A stretch of 35,560 bases of DNA from a virus. Position 1 is the first letter of the stretch. Each line of letters begins with the position of its first letter. This document shows, piece after piece, positions 20,932 through 30,099 of this stretch. The position numbers and the translations under genes are program-made. The notes beneath the pieces are model-generated. The model saw only the letters and a program-made list of their open reading frames with translations. It searched no databases and was not told the origin of the DNA. The stretch lies in the IMG/VR virus record IMGVR_UViG_3300025101_000073, positions 1 to 35,560 of that record, one strand, 5' to 3'.

Positions 20932-21878
20932 TAGTATGATATTACTAAATTTTGTTTTATAAGAGCACTTTCTATTTTATCTAATGACAAGCTTAACGCA
21001 CCATTCCAAAACTGAACACCACCAATACTACCACCGAAAAATTCAGAGCTATCTATTGCTCTACCTAATGTATTTATTACTAAATCATTGCTTGTAACAT
21101 TTGTTTCTGCTTGTTTTACACCATCAATTCTAGTAGTCAAAACATTTGATTTTCTTACCAATGTTAATACATATGACCTATTTAATTCTAGTTTTGTTGT
21201 AGTTGGTATAATGTATGTGTTTCCAGAGCCAAACCCAATATGTAAATTTTCATCTGAATTTTCATTAAAACTAACAAAAACATCTGCATCAGAATTATTA
21301 CCAAGAAGCCTTGCTTTTTGTTTTATTTCTAAATTAAACAAAGCAAATATTGTAAAGTTGTTTTGCAAAGTTATGTTAGCAGAACTTGTCATAAAAGAGC
21401 TTCCTTTATCAAAATAAGGTGTTGAAAATCCCACTCTACCACCACTTTTACCACCAACATATGGCTGATTTAATGTTGTAGATTGCGTAAAAGATAAATC
21501 TGATTTTATAGAGTTCCAATCACTAACTCTTATGCCTGAGTATTTTCCATCAGAATCATTACTTAGCACACCTCTTTTGTATGTAAAAAATGATGAATTA
21601 GTTACAGAAACATTTGCGCTTGTTGTTGTAGTGCCTTGTGCTGTTTGATTTATTAAAACCTCTATCTCATTAAAATTAGAGTTTGAATTGTCTCTATTAA
21701 CAACAAGTTGTTGCCTTGTTATTCTTTCAGGGTCGGTTACCAATACTTCACTATAGTAGTAGTTTCCATCTGTTTCTTGTTGCTCGTATAGCATAGGCGT
21801 AAATACACCATCTATAAGCGTGTATAGCTTATTTCTGTTTCTTCTTAATACTTTTCTTCCTGATATACCTGCCTTCAT
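20931..21878 (-). CDS. LamG-domain tail appendage protein
   Basis: The 315-residue protein has an N-terminal attachment part (about 1-75) and a concanavalin A/LamG-like fold at about 150-312: SSANITLQNNFTIFALFNLE, NLHIGFGSGNTYIIPTT, YVLTLVRKSNVLTTRIDGVK, and GGSIGGVQFWNGALSLSLDK. The 'fti..lf......r.dg........g.i.gvqfwn.als' order is typical. It would bind surface carbohydrate on the host or help fold tail tips. Coupled at both ends by TAATG. Confidence 0.75.
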   Translation of the reverse strand: MKAGISGRKVLRRNRNKLYTLIDGVFTPMLYEQQETDGNYYYSEVLVTDPERITRQQLVVNRDNSNSNFNEIEVLINQTAQGTTTTSANVSVTNSSFFTYKRGVLSNDSDGKYSGIRVSDWNSIKSDLSFTQSTTLNQPYVGGKSGGRVGFSTPYFDKGSSFMTSSANITLQNNFTIFALFNLEIKQKARLLGNNSDADVFVSFNENSDENLHIGFGSGNTYIIPTTTKLELNRSYVLTLVRKSNVLTTRIDGVKQAETNVTSNDLVINTLGRAIDSSEFFGGSIGGVQFWNGALSLSLDKIESALIKQNLVISY

Positions 21879-24622
21879 TATATATTCAATCCATTAACTA
21901 AATTCATAACATCTCCATCTAACACATCATCTTTACCTAAATCAAAGAACTCCATAAGCTCTACTTTTGTAGATTCTTGAACATGTGGCTTATAATCAAT
22001 AATTTTATTTATTCTATAATAAACACCATCTAAATAAACTAACCTTCTAAAATCTAACATTAGTATGTCTTGATAGCTTAATTTAAAAAAACAAACTCTG
22101 ATTTTTGGTCTTGATTTTAATTGTTTAAACATTCTGTTGTAAAAGTTGTAAAAAAGACCTCTTAACCTATGCGTATCATTAGGATTTGATGATGCAGTAA
22201 AACCATCAGCGAACTCACCACCTTCTTCGTGAAAATATACAACATCATTAAAAGATAGATTAGGGTCAATGTTTATATGTGTATTTAAAGGTATATGAAA
22301 CGCCTTTTCTCTAGTATATGACCCAATACTATATTGTAGTCTAAATCTATTACTTGCTCCATCAGGGTCTCCTGTATTATCAAATGTTATAAAATTAGCT
22401 CTAGTAAACTTAAAAGCAGCAGAGTTTGAAGGGTCGAGTTGATTTGTGTCATTATAGCTAAAAACTGTTGCAGCACCTGTGAGAGCACTATCATATTGAG
22501 TTAATACACCACCTGTATATAATGGTGCAGCTAATAGTATTCTTGCCCCTATCTGAAAGTTTTTATCTGCTCTATCGGCAAACCTTTCTGCCATTAGATA
22601 AGAATAATCTCTATGATATATTGGTATTAAAGGTGCTCTAGACTTAGAGTGACCAACATCAGAATCTATATATTCAGGCTCATACCAATTAAATGTTGGG
22701 CTAAAAAACTTATTTTCTATAGTATATGTTCCGTCTTGAAAAACACCTGATGTGTTGATTTCTTTGTACTCACCCCAATCTATTAGATTTCTAGAATTGA
22801 ATCTTTCTAAAAAGGCATCACTACTAGCGTTTTTATATTTTACCCTTATCTCTGATTTAAGTTCGTGTGGGAATTCTTCTACCGTGTTTTTGCTATAGTC
22901 AATTTTATCTGACCAATCAAAAGCTTTTAATTTTGATTCATAAAAAAAGTCATACGGCTCAACAAAAACTTTCTTTTGTATAGGGTCTGTATGAAACTGA
23001 AGATTATGCATTTGTGCTATTCCCATAACAAAATCAGATTGCTTTCCATCAGGAAGAAAAAAGTGTGGGTCATCTATTGGTTCTCCGACTGTCATATCTG
23101 CCTTGCCACTTATTTGCAAAAAGCTATCTGTGGTAAAGTTGAATGTAACACTATCTCCACTATTAGTATAATTAGGCCATACAGCTAGTGCTATTATATA
23201 TTTTTTACCCACTCCACTTACAGATATAGGGCTAGTAGGAGACCAAGTTCTTACAATATCTTGAGGAGCACTTGCATTAAAGCTTTGAAATTGATACCAC
23301 TTTAACTTGAAGTTTGCGTGTTCTGAGCCTGAGTTATTATATACAAAATTAGCTGTCTGATATAAACCATTTGCATTATCATCATCATCAGTAACTTCCC
23401 AAAGCTCTACTTTTGATTCAAAAGATAAATCATGGTTATTTCCACCTGTAGAAGAATCTCTTACAAATCTTGCTCTTATATTAAAATCTATTTCGTGGTC
23501 ACCTGCTTCATTTATACAAACCATAGTTCCACTATAAGCGTTTGTTATGTTTGAATTATTGGAGCTTGTTCCCATCTGCACATTACCTGTGCTTTGTGAT
23601 GATGGCTCATTGTAATCATCTATAAGTTCATTACCACCAAAAAGATACCTTGCTTTTACTCCTGAGCTACTACCACTAGCATAACTAAAATTACCATTTC
23701 GGTCGTTTACAGTTCCATCTCCAATCATAAAAGCAGGTGTGGTAGATGTGCTACCATTATCAAAATATGCGTTCAAAGAAGCTGTTTGAGGGGGGTCTAT
23801 ACTTGTCAAAGATATTTTTCCAAACTTATTATTTACTTGCTCTGCTCTTTTTTCAAATTCAAAAGGCATTATTAAGCTTTTAAAATATACACTATTACAA
23901 AAAGTGCTTTCTACAGTATATCCCTGACCTTCAAATATCTTATCCCAAATATTTTTTACATAAAAAGCAGGAACAAAATCACCAAAAGTAACTTGATTTC
24001 TATCACTTAACCCTTCGCCTACGGACATCAACGGCCATAGTATTCTGTCAAAGTTGCTTGAGAAATGATTGAAGTCATTACCTATATGATTCAAATCAGT
24101 ATTACTAGCGTTTGTATTATCACTAGGATTTGCAATGTTTAACTCAAAGCAGTTATCGTAAACATATCCTTGATTTGCAACATCAGATATAGAGCTAAAT
24201 CTCAAGTCTTTTAGCTCTAAGTTTTTTATTTCTGAAGCCCAATCCATATTATCCCCAACAAACTCACAACTATAGCTCAATGGGTTGTCAGACCTTGTTA
24301 CTTTAGTAACCCTTAACTTACCTGAAATTATTGGAACATTATCAGCGTATATTACTGCATCTATCTTACCAAACACATTTGTGCTTGTATCGTCATATCC
24401 TTGATGAAAGACATTTTTAAGTAATTTATTATTATTATTAGTTGCAGGTATTTCAAATGTTTTAGAAAAACTTCCTGACCTAGAGTTTATATCTCTTATG
24501 TCAAAGTTTTGAATTGTTAGGGATAAAGGAAAGTCTTCGCTAGATGTTACATCTAACACGCCTAAAACTTCTTTACTACTTGAAGTATCAAATTTTCTTA
24601 ATTCTATTGTAATTTCAGACAT
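21878..24622 (-). CDS. Tail baseplate/hub-type protein (914 aa)
   Basis: The protein opens with MSEITIELRKF and the segment LTIQNFDIRDINSRSGSFSK then TFEIPATNNNNKLLKN (about 34-67), a pattern seen in baseplate-like proteins of Bacteroidota phages and prophages. The long middle is beta-rich with Asn/Ser-rich loops; near 490-580 there is a structural part (FVMGIAQMHNLQFHTDPIQK, VFVEPYDFFYE, SDKIDYSKN) that resembles tail hub domains. No hydrolase motif was seen. With the 793-aa protein it likely forms the tail tip. Confidence 0.65.
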   Translation of the reverse strand: MSEITIELRKFDTSSSKEVLGVLDVTSSEDFPLSLTIQNFDIRDINSRSGSFSKTFEIPATNNNNKLLKNVFHQGYDDTSTNVFGKIDAVIYADNVPIISGKLRVTKVTRSDNPLSYSCEFVGDNMDWASEIKNLELKDLRFSSISDVANQGYVYDNCFELNIANPSDNTNASNTDLNHIGNDFNHFSSNFDRILWPLMSVGEGLSDRNQVTFGDFVPAFYVKNIWDKIFEGQGYTVESTFCNSVYFKSLIMPFEFEKRAEQVNNKFGKISLTSIDPPQTASLNAYFDNGSTSTTPAFMIGDGTVNDRNGNFSYASGSSSGVKARYLFGGNELIDDYNEPSSQSTGNVQMGTSSNNSNITNAYSGTMVCINEAGDHEIDFNIRARFVRDSSTGGNNHDLSFESKVELWEVTDDDDNANGLYQTANFVYNNSGSEHANFKLKWYQFQSFNASAPQDIVRTWSPTSPISVSGVGKKYIIALAVWPNYTNSGDSVTFNFTTDSFLQISGKADMTVGEPIDDPHFFLPDGKQSDFVMGIAQMHNLQFHTDPIQKKVFVEPYDFFYESKLKAFDWSDKIDYSKNTVEEFPHELKSEIRVKYKNASSDAFLERFNSRNLIDWGEYKEINTSGVFQDGTYTIENKFFSPTFNWYEPEYIDSDVGHSKSRAPLIPIYHRDYSYLMAERFADRADKNFQIGARILLAAPLYTGGVLTQYDSALTGAATVFSYNDTNQLDPSNSAAFKFTRANFITFDNTGDPDGASNRFRLQYSIGSYTREKAFHIPLNTHINIDPNLSFNDVVYFHEEGGEFADGFTASSNPNDTHRLRGLFYNFYNRMFKQLKSRPKIRVCFFKLSYQDILMLDFRRLVYLDGVYYRINKIIDYKPHVQESTKVELMEFFDLGKDDVLDGDVMNLVNGLNI

Positions 24623-27003
24623 TATGTAATTATTGCTCTTTTCTTTCTACTTTCTACATAATCTACTGTTACTGTTGTAGATTGCTCACTATCATAGCTA
24701 GTTAAGTTACCATCTTTTAGTAAAACAGGAACATAGTAGTTTCTATTCATAGATGAAAACTTTTGACTTTGACTAGGGTCATCAGTAGAATATTCTGTAA
24801 CCTTTATGTAATCAACAAAAGTTCTACCTGCTTCATCACTATGATTTAATATAAACAAAGGTGAAAAAAAACGCACATCTTTGTGAGCATATGCGTGACT
24901 AATAGGTCTATTTCTTTGACTACCATAACTACCACCCTCTTTATATACACCACTAATATATCCTCTATGTACTTTATATTTACCATTTGAATTAGTTGTT
25001 TCTGCACCAAGTGTTATATAATATTGTGATGAATAGCTATTAGCTCCATTTTGATTTACAAAAGTAGTTTTATCTGCTGCAAAACCTGCAAGACCACAAT
25101 ATATTAGGTCATTAGCCCCATCAGTACTTTTATACCTTATCTCTACTTCGTATAATTTATTTTTATCATACTTGAATTTATTTTTACTACGAGCCCAAAC
25201 TTCGTCATTACCTGAATTATCACCCTTTCTATAAACTTGTGTTCCTGTTATATGTCCTTCATTTGCAAAAAATCCTCCATCTGTAGTGAAGTCACCTTCA
25301 TCAGTGTCCCAATTATTTGATATTTCTGCAACAGAAGAATAGCCACCAAAGTCTTCTTTGAATATCTCTTTTGCTCTCCACCCTCTTTCTACCCATACAT
25401 TAGAGCTCATCATCATATCTTCCACCATCTGCCTTTCATCAAAAGTTATAGGTCTTGTAGTTGCGCTTCCGTTACCATAAGCATCAACCGTATGTTTTCT
25501 TATAGATGGATATTGGTCGTCTGTTAGTCCTGATATTCTAGGTATTAAAGCACCACCATCATCACCTGCAGTTGTGTTTTGTATGTGACTTCCCCTAAAA
25601 AGATTTATACCACTATCAGTACTTGATAGTTGTCCTCTAAATTTAGGATAAACTGTCTGCTGATATGTAGATGAGCTTGTTTGTAGTCCTCTAGTCATAG
25701 CTCCATCAAAAGTATAACTATCTATACCACCCAATCTACTTTGCCAATGAAATCTTGTTCTTTCATTATAGTTTCTTCTTTTGTGGTCAATGGTATATCT
25801 TATCGTTTGACCTATTTGTTCTTCATCATCAGAGGTGCTTCTAGTAAAAACCTCGTAGTATGCTACATTAGAAAAATCTGATAATGGTTGACTTTCATCA
25901 AATTGTGCTTCGTGCTCAAAAGCTGCTTCTTTTATATTTCTAGTTCCCACACCTATTTGCACAACTGCAAATGTAGGTTGAGCATTACCACCTTCACCAT
26001 AATGAAAAAAGCTATTTAAACCATCTTGAGATGTGCTTCCATCACCATCAGCAGTAGCATTTATTGTTAAGTTGTAAAAGCTAGGGTTTCCACTTGCATC
26101 TGTATCTCCATTTGATATAGGCAAACCATCAAAACCATAAAAAGTTATAAAAGCTTCAACGGTATCATCTGTGGATGTAGTACCAGCTTTTGCTGCAAAA
26201 GTCAAATATTCACATTCATTAACACCAATAATTCTATTTTGTGGTTTTACAGATAGATACTTCATTCTACCATAAAGATTTTCATCATCATTAGCATCGT
26301 GTAAGTATATTTTTTGAATTACTGTATGTTGTCCTTCAATCTGATTAGTTCCGTCAACTTCAGCGTAAGTTCTTCCGTGATATCCAAATATTTCTTCATT
26401 ATATGATAAAGCACTATTGATAACTCTTGGATAGCAGTACACTCTTAAATCAGGTCTGTTACCACTACCATCTGCTAAAACTAATTTTCCTGTAGTATCT
26501 ATGTATTCAGGTGTGATTGCTACTTGATAATATGTAAAAAGATTATATGCTATTTGTGCTAAGGTTATATCTCTTTTAACATTATTATTAAGAGTATCGT
26601 GAGAGCAAGGCCTTAAATTATAACTTAAATAGTTTCTCATCAAAGGAGCAACATCTAAGGTAAAGTATCTGTAAGTAGCACCTGTACTATTAGGAGTATT
26701 TTGTGAATTTGGAGTGCTATCTATAGACCATCCGTGAATAAATGGAGTAAAGGGAACATGCACAGCAAATGTTTCGTTAGGTAATGCAGTATTTGTATAA
26801 GAGTTGCTGATACCCTTATTTAACCATTGGTCAGTAGTTTCATTGTATGGTGTGAAATGAAACTTACAGCTAACAAAATCTTCTGTAGTGTCAGTCAATC
26901 CATCCGAGTCACTACCACTAATTCTTACAGTAAATTTTATGGGGCTATATACACTATTAAAATGATTATCAAGAGGAAAGTCTATTTTTTGTATCGTTGC
27001 CAT
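24622..27003 (-). CDS. Tail tip protein with carbohydrate-binding-like insert
   Basis: The 793-residue protein begins IQKIDFPLDNHFNSVYSPIK, with a 'YFTLDVAPLMRNYLSYNLRP' motif (about 112-131), a feature of Bacteroidota phage tail proteins that name a bound loop then a barrel. Residues about 560-730 look like a CBM/jelly-roll insert: WDTDEGDFTTDGGFFANEGH, KNKLYEVEIRYKSTDGAND and LIYCGLAGFAADKTTF. The C-terminus returns to tail-type sequence (FVDYIKVTEYSTDD). Overlap TAATG with both neighbours. It probably contacts the host surface; no enzyme motif seen. Confidence 0.65.
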   Translation of the reverse strand: MATIQKIDFPLDNHFNSVYSPIKFTVRISGSDSDGLTDTTEDFVSCKFHFTPYNETTDQWLNKGISNSYTNTALPNETFAVHVPFTPFIHGWSIDSTPNSQNTPNSTGATYRYFTLDVAPLMRNYLSYNLRPCSHDTLNNNVKRDITLAQIAYNLFTYYQVAITPEYIDTTGKLVLADGSGNRPDLRVYCYPRVINSALSYNEEIFGYHGRTYAEVDGTNQIEGQHTVIQKIYLHDANDDENLYGRMKYLSVKPQNRIIGVNECEYLTFAAKAGTTSTDDTVEAFITFYGFDGLPISNGDTDASGNPSFYNLTINATADGDGSTSQDGLNSFFHYGEGGNAQPTFAVVQIGVGTRNIKEAAFEHEAQFDESQPLSDFSNVAYYEVFTRSTSDDEEQIGQTIRYTIDHKRRNYNERTRFHWQSRLGGIDSYTFDGAMTRGLQTSSSTYQQTVYPKFRGQLSSTDSGINLFRGSHIQNTTAGDDGGALIPRISGLTDDQYPSIRKHTVDAYGNGSATTRPITFDERQMVEDMMMSSNVWVERGWRAKEIFKEDFGGYSSVAEISNNWDTDEGDFTTDGGFFANEGHITGTQVYRKGDNSGNDEVWARSKNKFKYDKNKLYEVEIRYKSTDGANDLIYCGLAGFAADKTTFVNQNGANSYSSQYYITLGAETTNSNGKYKVHRGYISGVYKEGGSYGSQRNRPISHAYAHKDVRFFSPLFILNHSDEAGRTFVDYIKVTEYSTDDPSQSQKFSSMNRNYYVPVLLKDGNLTSYDSEQSTTVTVDYVESRKKRAIIT

Positions 27004-27005
27004 AA

Positions 27006-28253
27006 TTAAGATATATTGTATTTATGATTTAAGTAATTCATTATTGATGTGGCTTGACTGTCCGTTACTGCATATTGAAATATCATAACCTCTTGCACAT
27101 TAAGTAAACCAAAGTTTGTTAAATCAGTACCCATCAACATATTATCTTGAGAAGAATAATCTACAGGGTTTAAATAATCTGTATCTGTTACACTTGCCAA
27201 GTTTGCACCGTTTAAAAAATATGATAATGTTTGACCACTAACTTTATGACCTCTAATAGCTATCTTTGTGCTTCCTGAAGCAACACCTGATGACAAAGCT
27301 AGAGCATCTGCACCTGAAGCAATAACATCACTAACCCTAGTTGCAAATTGTTTTTCACCACCATTATCTATTATGGAAATACTCATTTTAGCTGCACTAG
27401 CCTTTCCAAATCCCAAGCTTAAAAGAGGCTCACTTGATTCATTAGAATCAGTAGTTTTTGCTACATAGAATACACTATGGTTGCCCTTCAAGCTTCTTGT
27501 TGAAACAGGATTTCCAAAAGTGCTTTCGTCACATATCAAATTATCATTAACACCATCAAAACTTAAAAAAGGATATCTGTTATTTACATTCACAGAATCT
27601 GACATCTCATATTTGTATTCAGGCTGATTTTCAGATATTGATTGTGAAAAGTGATTGTTAAACCCACTTTGGTCTTTCCATTGACTAACAACCTCTTTAC
27701 CACCAAAGTATTTTGTTTTTACACCAATATCACTTCTTAGCCAAAGTTGAGGTGTTAAATCTCTAATAGATTGGTCATCAAAAGCAGCAAAAGCGTGTGA
27801 GAAACAATCTACAGTAAAATTCATTCTTACCTGAACAACCCTGTCATTATGTTGATTTGTTTCTCTTTCTATAGTTATTGGAACAGGAACAAGTGTCACC
27901 TGTTTGTTTGGATAACTATCAAGAAAGCTTTGCAACCAAAAATGTGCTTCTGACTCCAAAAGAGTATATATAACATCAAGGTTTGCATTAGTGTCATTAG
28001 CACCTGTATTACTACCACTTGTTCTGTATGGTTTAGCAAAGATAACTTCAAACTCATATTCCTCTTTCAAATGTGCGTTTATTGGGTCTTTTTCCGTAGC
28101 AGGAAGTGTTGAGGTTGGGGGTATAACTAAAAGCAAAGGATAGTCAATGTTGTGTAGCTCATTTATGTCATCTTCATAACCAAAAACAAACTGACCACTT
28201 GACCATTTGCTTTCCATTCTATCTCTTATATCTCTTAACCTGTTAAATGCCAT
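27006..28253 (-). CDS. Tail protein with C-terminal LamG domain
   Basis: Residues 1-150 form a small tail-type domain (FNRLRDIRDRMESKWSSGQF, YPLLLVIPPTSTLPATE, YEFEVIFAKPYRTSG, VQVRMNFTVDCFSHAF), as in tail terminator/completion-like proteins. Residues about 168-415 are LamG-like: TPQLWLRSDIGVKTKYFGGK, VSQWKDQSGFNNHFSQS, HSVFYVAKTTDSNES, and a last helix YAVTDSQATSIMNYLNHKYN. This looks like a fusion of a structural module with a carbohydrate-binding one. Its ATG overlaps the stop of the frameshift extension (TAATG). Confidence 0.7.
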   Translation of the reverse strand: MAFNRLRDIRDRMESKWSSGQFVFGYEDDINELHNIDYPLLLVIPPTSTLPATEKDPINAHLKEEYEFEVIFAKPYRTSGSNTGANDTNANLDVIYTLLESEAHFWLQSFLDSYPNKQVTLVPVPITIERETNQHNDRVVQVRMNFTVDCFSHAFAAFDDQSIRDLTPQLWLRSDIGVKTKYFGGKEVVSQWKDQSGFNNHFSQSISENQPEYKYEMSDSVNVNNRYPFLSFDGVNDNLICDESTFGNPVSTRSLKGNHSVFYVAKTTDSNESSEPLLSLGFGKASAAKMSISIIDNGGEKQFATRVSDVIASGADALALSSGVASGSTKIAIRGHKVSGQTLSYFLNGANLASVTDTDYLNPVDYSSQDNMLMGTDLTNFGLLNVQEVMIFQYAVTDSQATSIMNYLNHKYNIS

Positions 28254-28543
28254 TATTTAATATTTTTTTGACTTTCTTCTTTTACAGCTATTTCAAAATC
28301 AGACTTGGATGTTTTCCAAGCTATGTATGTTAAAACCTTATATAGTTTTTCATCTTTAACGCTTTGTATGGCATCTTTACCGTCTTTTGTAAACAAACCA
28401 TCCATAGCAACATCATAAAGGCTGTTAAGCCACCCATATGGCTTCATAATTCTACTAGCCTTTACGACTGCAACAGACTTTGAGTTTCCTGCTCTGAAAA
28501 CATTCGGATAGCGTTCAGACACATTGTTGTTCGTTTGTTCAAA
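28253..28543 (-). CDS. Tail assembly chaperone, -1 frameshift extension
   Basis: This frame has no ATG at its beginning (only a TTG at 28561) and overlaps the 217-aa gene in the -1 frame. A -1 slip on T-TTT-TTT at 28549-28543 would join residues 1-191 of the upstream product to 96 residues here, giving a 287-aa fusion like lambda gpGT. The extension reads FEQTNNNVSERYPNVFRAGN, then MKPYGWLNSLYDVAMDGLFT and a Lys-rich helical end. The position, upstream of tape-measure and tail genes, fits the role. Confidence 0.65.
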   Translation of the reverse strand, partial: FEQTNNNVSERYPNVFRAGNSKSVAVVKASRIMKPYGWLNSLYDVAMDGLFTKDGKDAIQSVKDEKLYKVLTYIAWKTSKSDFEIAVKEESQKNIK

Positions 28544-29115
28544 AAAAAACTGAACTCCCAAACGATATCCATTGTAAGTTTTCTAAATTTAGCGACTTTA
28601 TCGTCTATATTATCTAAATCTACTTCCTCATCAACTGCTTTGCACATTATAGCCATTTGTTCAGGCAAAATGTCAAACCTTCCGTTTTTCAAATACTCAA
28701 CTCCCATCTCTAGCTGATTTGCTTCAATGTATTCCCCAAATGTCCCTTCGCTAAAGAAATTCATTGGAAAATAGTGTTTTACGCCATCAACATCAAAACT
28801 ATCTATTCCCTTCGGCTCATAATCTTTCATTATATTATCTAATGAAGAAATTACAGCATCTACATCATCAACAGGATATTTATTTACATCTTTTTCGCTT
28901 ACTCCTGTCATATAGCAAAAAAGCTCTTTATACATCTTAGTTTGTTGAACAAAGAAAAACTTGCTCAAATCTTTTCCCTCATCCTCTTTTTTCTGCTCCT
29001 CTGTTCTTTGATACTTTTTGATTATCTGATAAATACCACAATAGTAATCTATTGTCATTTCTTCCCATTGACAAGGGATGGACTTTTCTTTACCGTTAAT
29101 CTCTAATACTAACAT
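28462..29115 (-). CDS. Tail assembly chaperone (gpG-like)
   Basis: The 217-residue protein starts MLVLEINGKEKSIPCQWEEM and TIDYYCGIYQIIKKY, a pattern common in Bacteroidota phage tail assembly chaperones; the remainder is helical and acidic (VDDVDAVISSLDNIMKDYEP, VDEEVDLDNIDDKVAKF). Near residues 189-192 the mRNA contains nine consecutive T; slipping there gives the longer product. Without slipping it ends NAIRMFSEQETQSLLQS. These chaperones bind the tape measure during tail assembly and are not in the virion. It overlaps the gene upstream by 20 bp. Confidence 0.7.
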   Translation of the reverse strand: MLVLEINGKEKSIPCQWEEMTIDYYCGIYQIIKKYQRTEEQKKEDEGKDLSKFFFVQQTKMYKELFCYMTGVSEKDVNKYPVDDVDAVISSLDNIMKDYEPKGIDSFDVDGVKHYFPMNFFSEGTFGEYIEANQLEMGVEYLKNGRFDILPEQMAIMCKAVDEEVDLDNIDDKVAKFRKLTMDIVWEFSFFLNKRTTMCLNAIRMFSEQETQSLLQS

Positions 29116-29533
29116 CTTCTCTAAGTTTGATAAACTCTTTTTCTAGGTTTTCTCTTTCTTCGTGCTCTTTTAGTAAATCAGAAAGGTTTCCTACTAAATT
29201 TAGTGTTGACTTTATGAATCTATCTTGTTCTTCTTCAAAATCAACAAAATTTTCTATTTTTTTGTTTTTTATACCTGTTAAAAACCCTAAACAAGCATAA
29301 AGACTTAAAGTTGGTATCATATACATCCACTCATCTTTAGTTCTTTGTTTTTCAGTAAAAGATTTAAAATCATTTGAATATGTTATAATTGTGTCTATAA
29401 TTTCTTGAAACTCCTTAAACTTACCATAATTTTTGTCGTGCTCAGTTATTTTATATAATCTAGACTGCAAAAACTTCAAATGACCTGAAATTAGTCTTTT
29501 ATGTGCTGTGTTTAATGCTTTTACCCTTTTCAT
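29096..29533 (-). CDS. Hypothetical helical protein (145 aa)
   Basis: No family recognised. The protein is helical and highly charged (NTAHKRLISGHLKFLQSRLY, FQEIIDTIITYSNDFKSFTE) with one hydrophobic stretch at about 73-87 (MIPTLSLYACLGFLTG), possibly a membrane-dipping helix, and a coiled C-terminus (DLLKEHEERENLEKEFIKLR). It sits between an Ig-like protein and the tail assembly chaperone and overlaps the latter. A tail assembly role is likely from position. Confidence 0.55.
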   Translation of the reverse strand: MKRVKALNTAHKRLISGHLKFLQSRLYKITEHDKNYGKFKEFQEIIDTIITYSNDFKSFTEKQRTKDEWMYMIPTLSLYACLGFLTGIKNKKIENFVDFEEEQDRFIKSTLNLVGNLSDLLKEHEERENLEKEFIKLREDVSIRD

Positions 29534-29538
29534 ATTAA

Positions 29539-30099
29539 CTATTGTATTGTAAGTTGAATACTTCCAAACACCCTGCTACCGTCTGTACTATTACATTTTA
29601 CATTTACCACTCTACCTCTTGTTTTGCTACCTGATGTTACTCTACACACAGAGCCTGTTGTATTTTGTATTGTTGCAAAAGACGAATCAATACTCCAATG
29701 AAGCTTAGTTTTTTCTGTAGCATTACTAGGCGTTATAACTGCTGTAACATCTATAGTGCCACCATTATCAACAAGTCTAGCACCTTTTGGTATTCTTAAA
29801 TCTAAGCGAGTGATTTTTTTAAAATTACTATCAACTTGTTCTACAACAGCTAACAGCTTTGCTTTTTCTTTATCTTCATTTTCAAAAACCCTAGTAGCTA
29901 ATACTTTAGTTTTTTCACTTGTGCTTAGGGCGTTTTTTTGTGTGCCTGTTTTTATAATGACTTCATATACATCATTTGCAGCATCAACAGCATAAGGTAT
30001 GTCAATACTTGTGCCACCACTATAACCTAATGCAGTATTAGCTTTTGCTATAACTGCGTTGCACTCTGACTGTGTTCCTGTAAAAATTTCTCTACCCAT
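29539..30099 (-). CDS. Ig-like (BIG2-type) virion protein
   Basis: Residues about 95-186 match a bacterial Ig-like BIG2 pattern: LRIPKGARLVDNGGTIDVTA, VITPSNATEKTKLHWSIDSS, FATIQNTTGSVCRVTSGSKT and VVNVKCNSTDGS. The N-terminal part (REIFTGTQSECNAVIAKANT, GYSGGTSIDIPYAVDAANDV) is a small beta domain. Ig-like domains on virions bind weakly to surface sugars or mucin. Its ATG overlaps the upstream LamG gene stop (TAATG). Confidence 0.7.
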   Translation of the reverse strand: MGREIFTGTQSECNAVIAKANTALGYSGGTSIDIPYAVDAANDVYEVIIKTGTQKNALSTSEKTKVLATRVFENEDKEKAKLLAVVEQVDSNFKKITRLDLRIPKGARLVDNGGTIDVTAVITPSNATEKTKLHWSIDSSFATIQNTTGSVCRVTSGSKTRGRVVNVKCNSTDGSRVFGSIQLTIQ

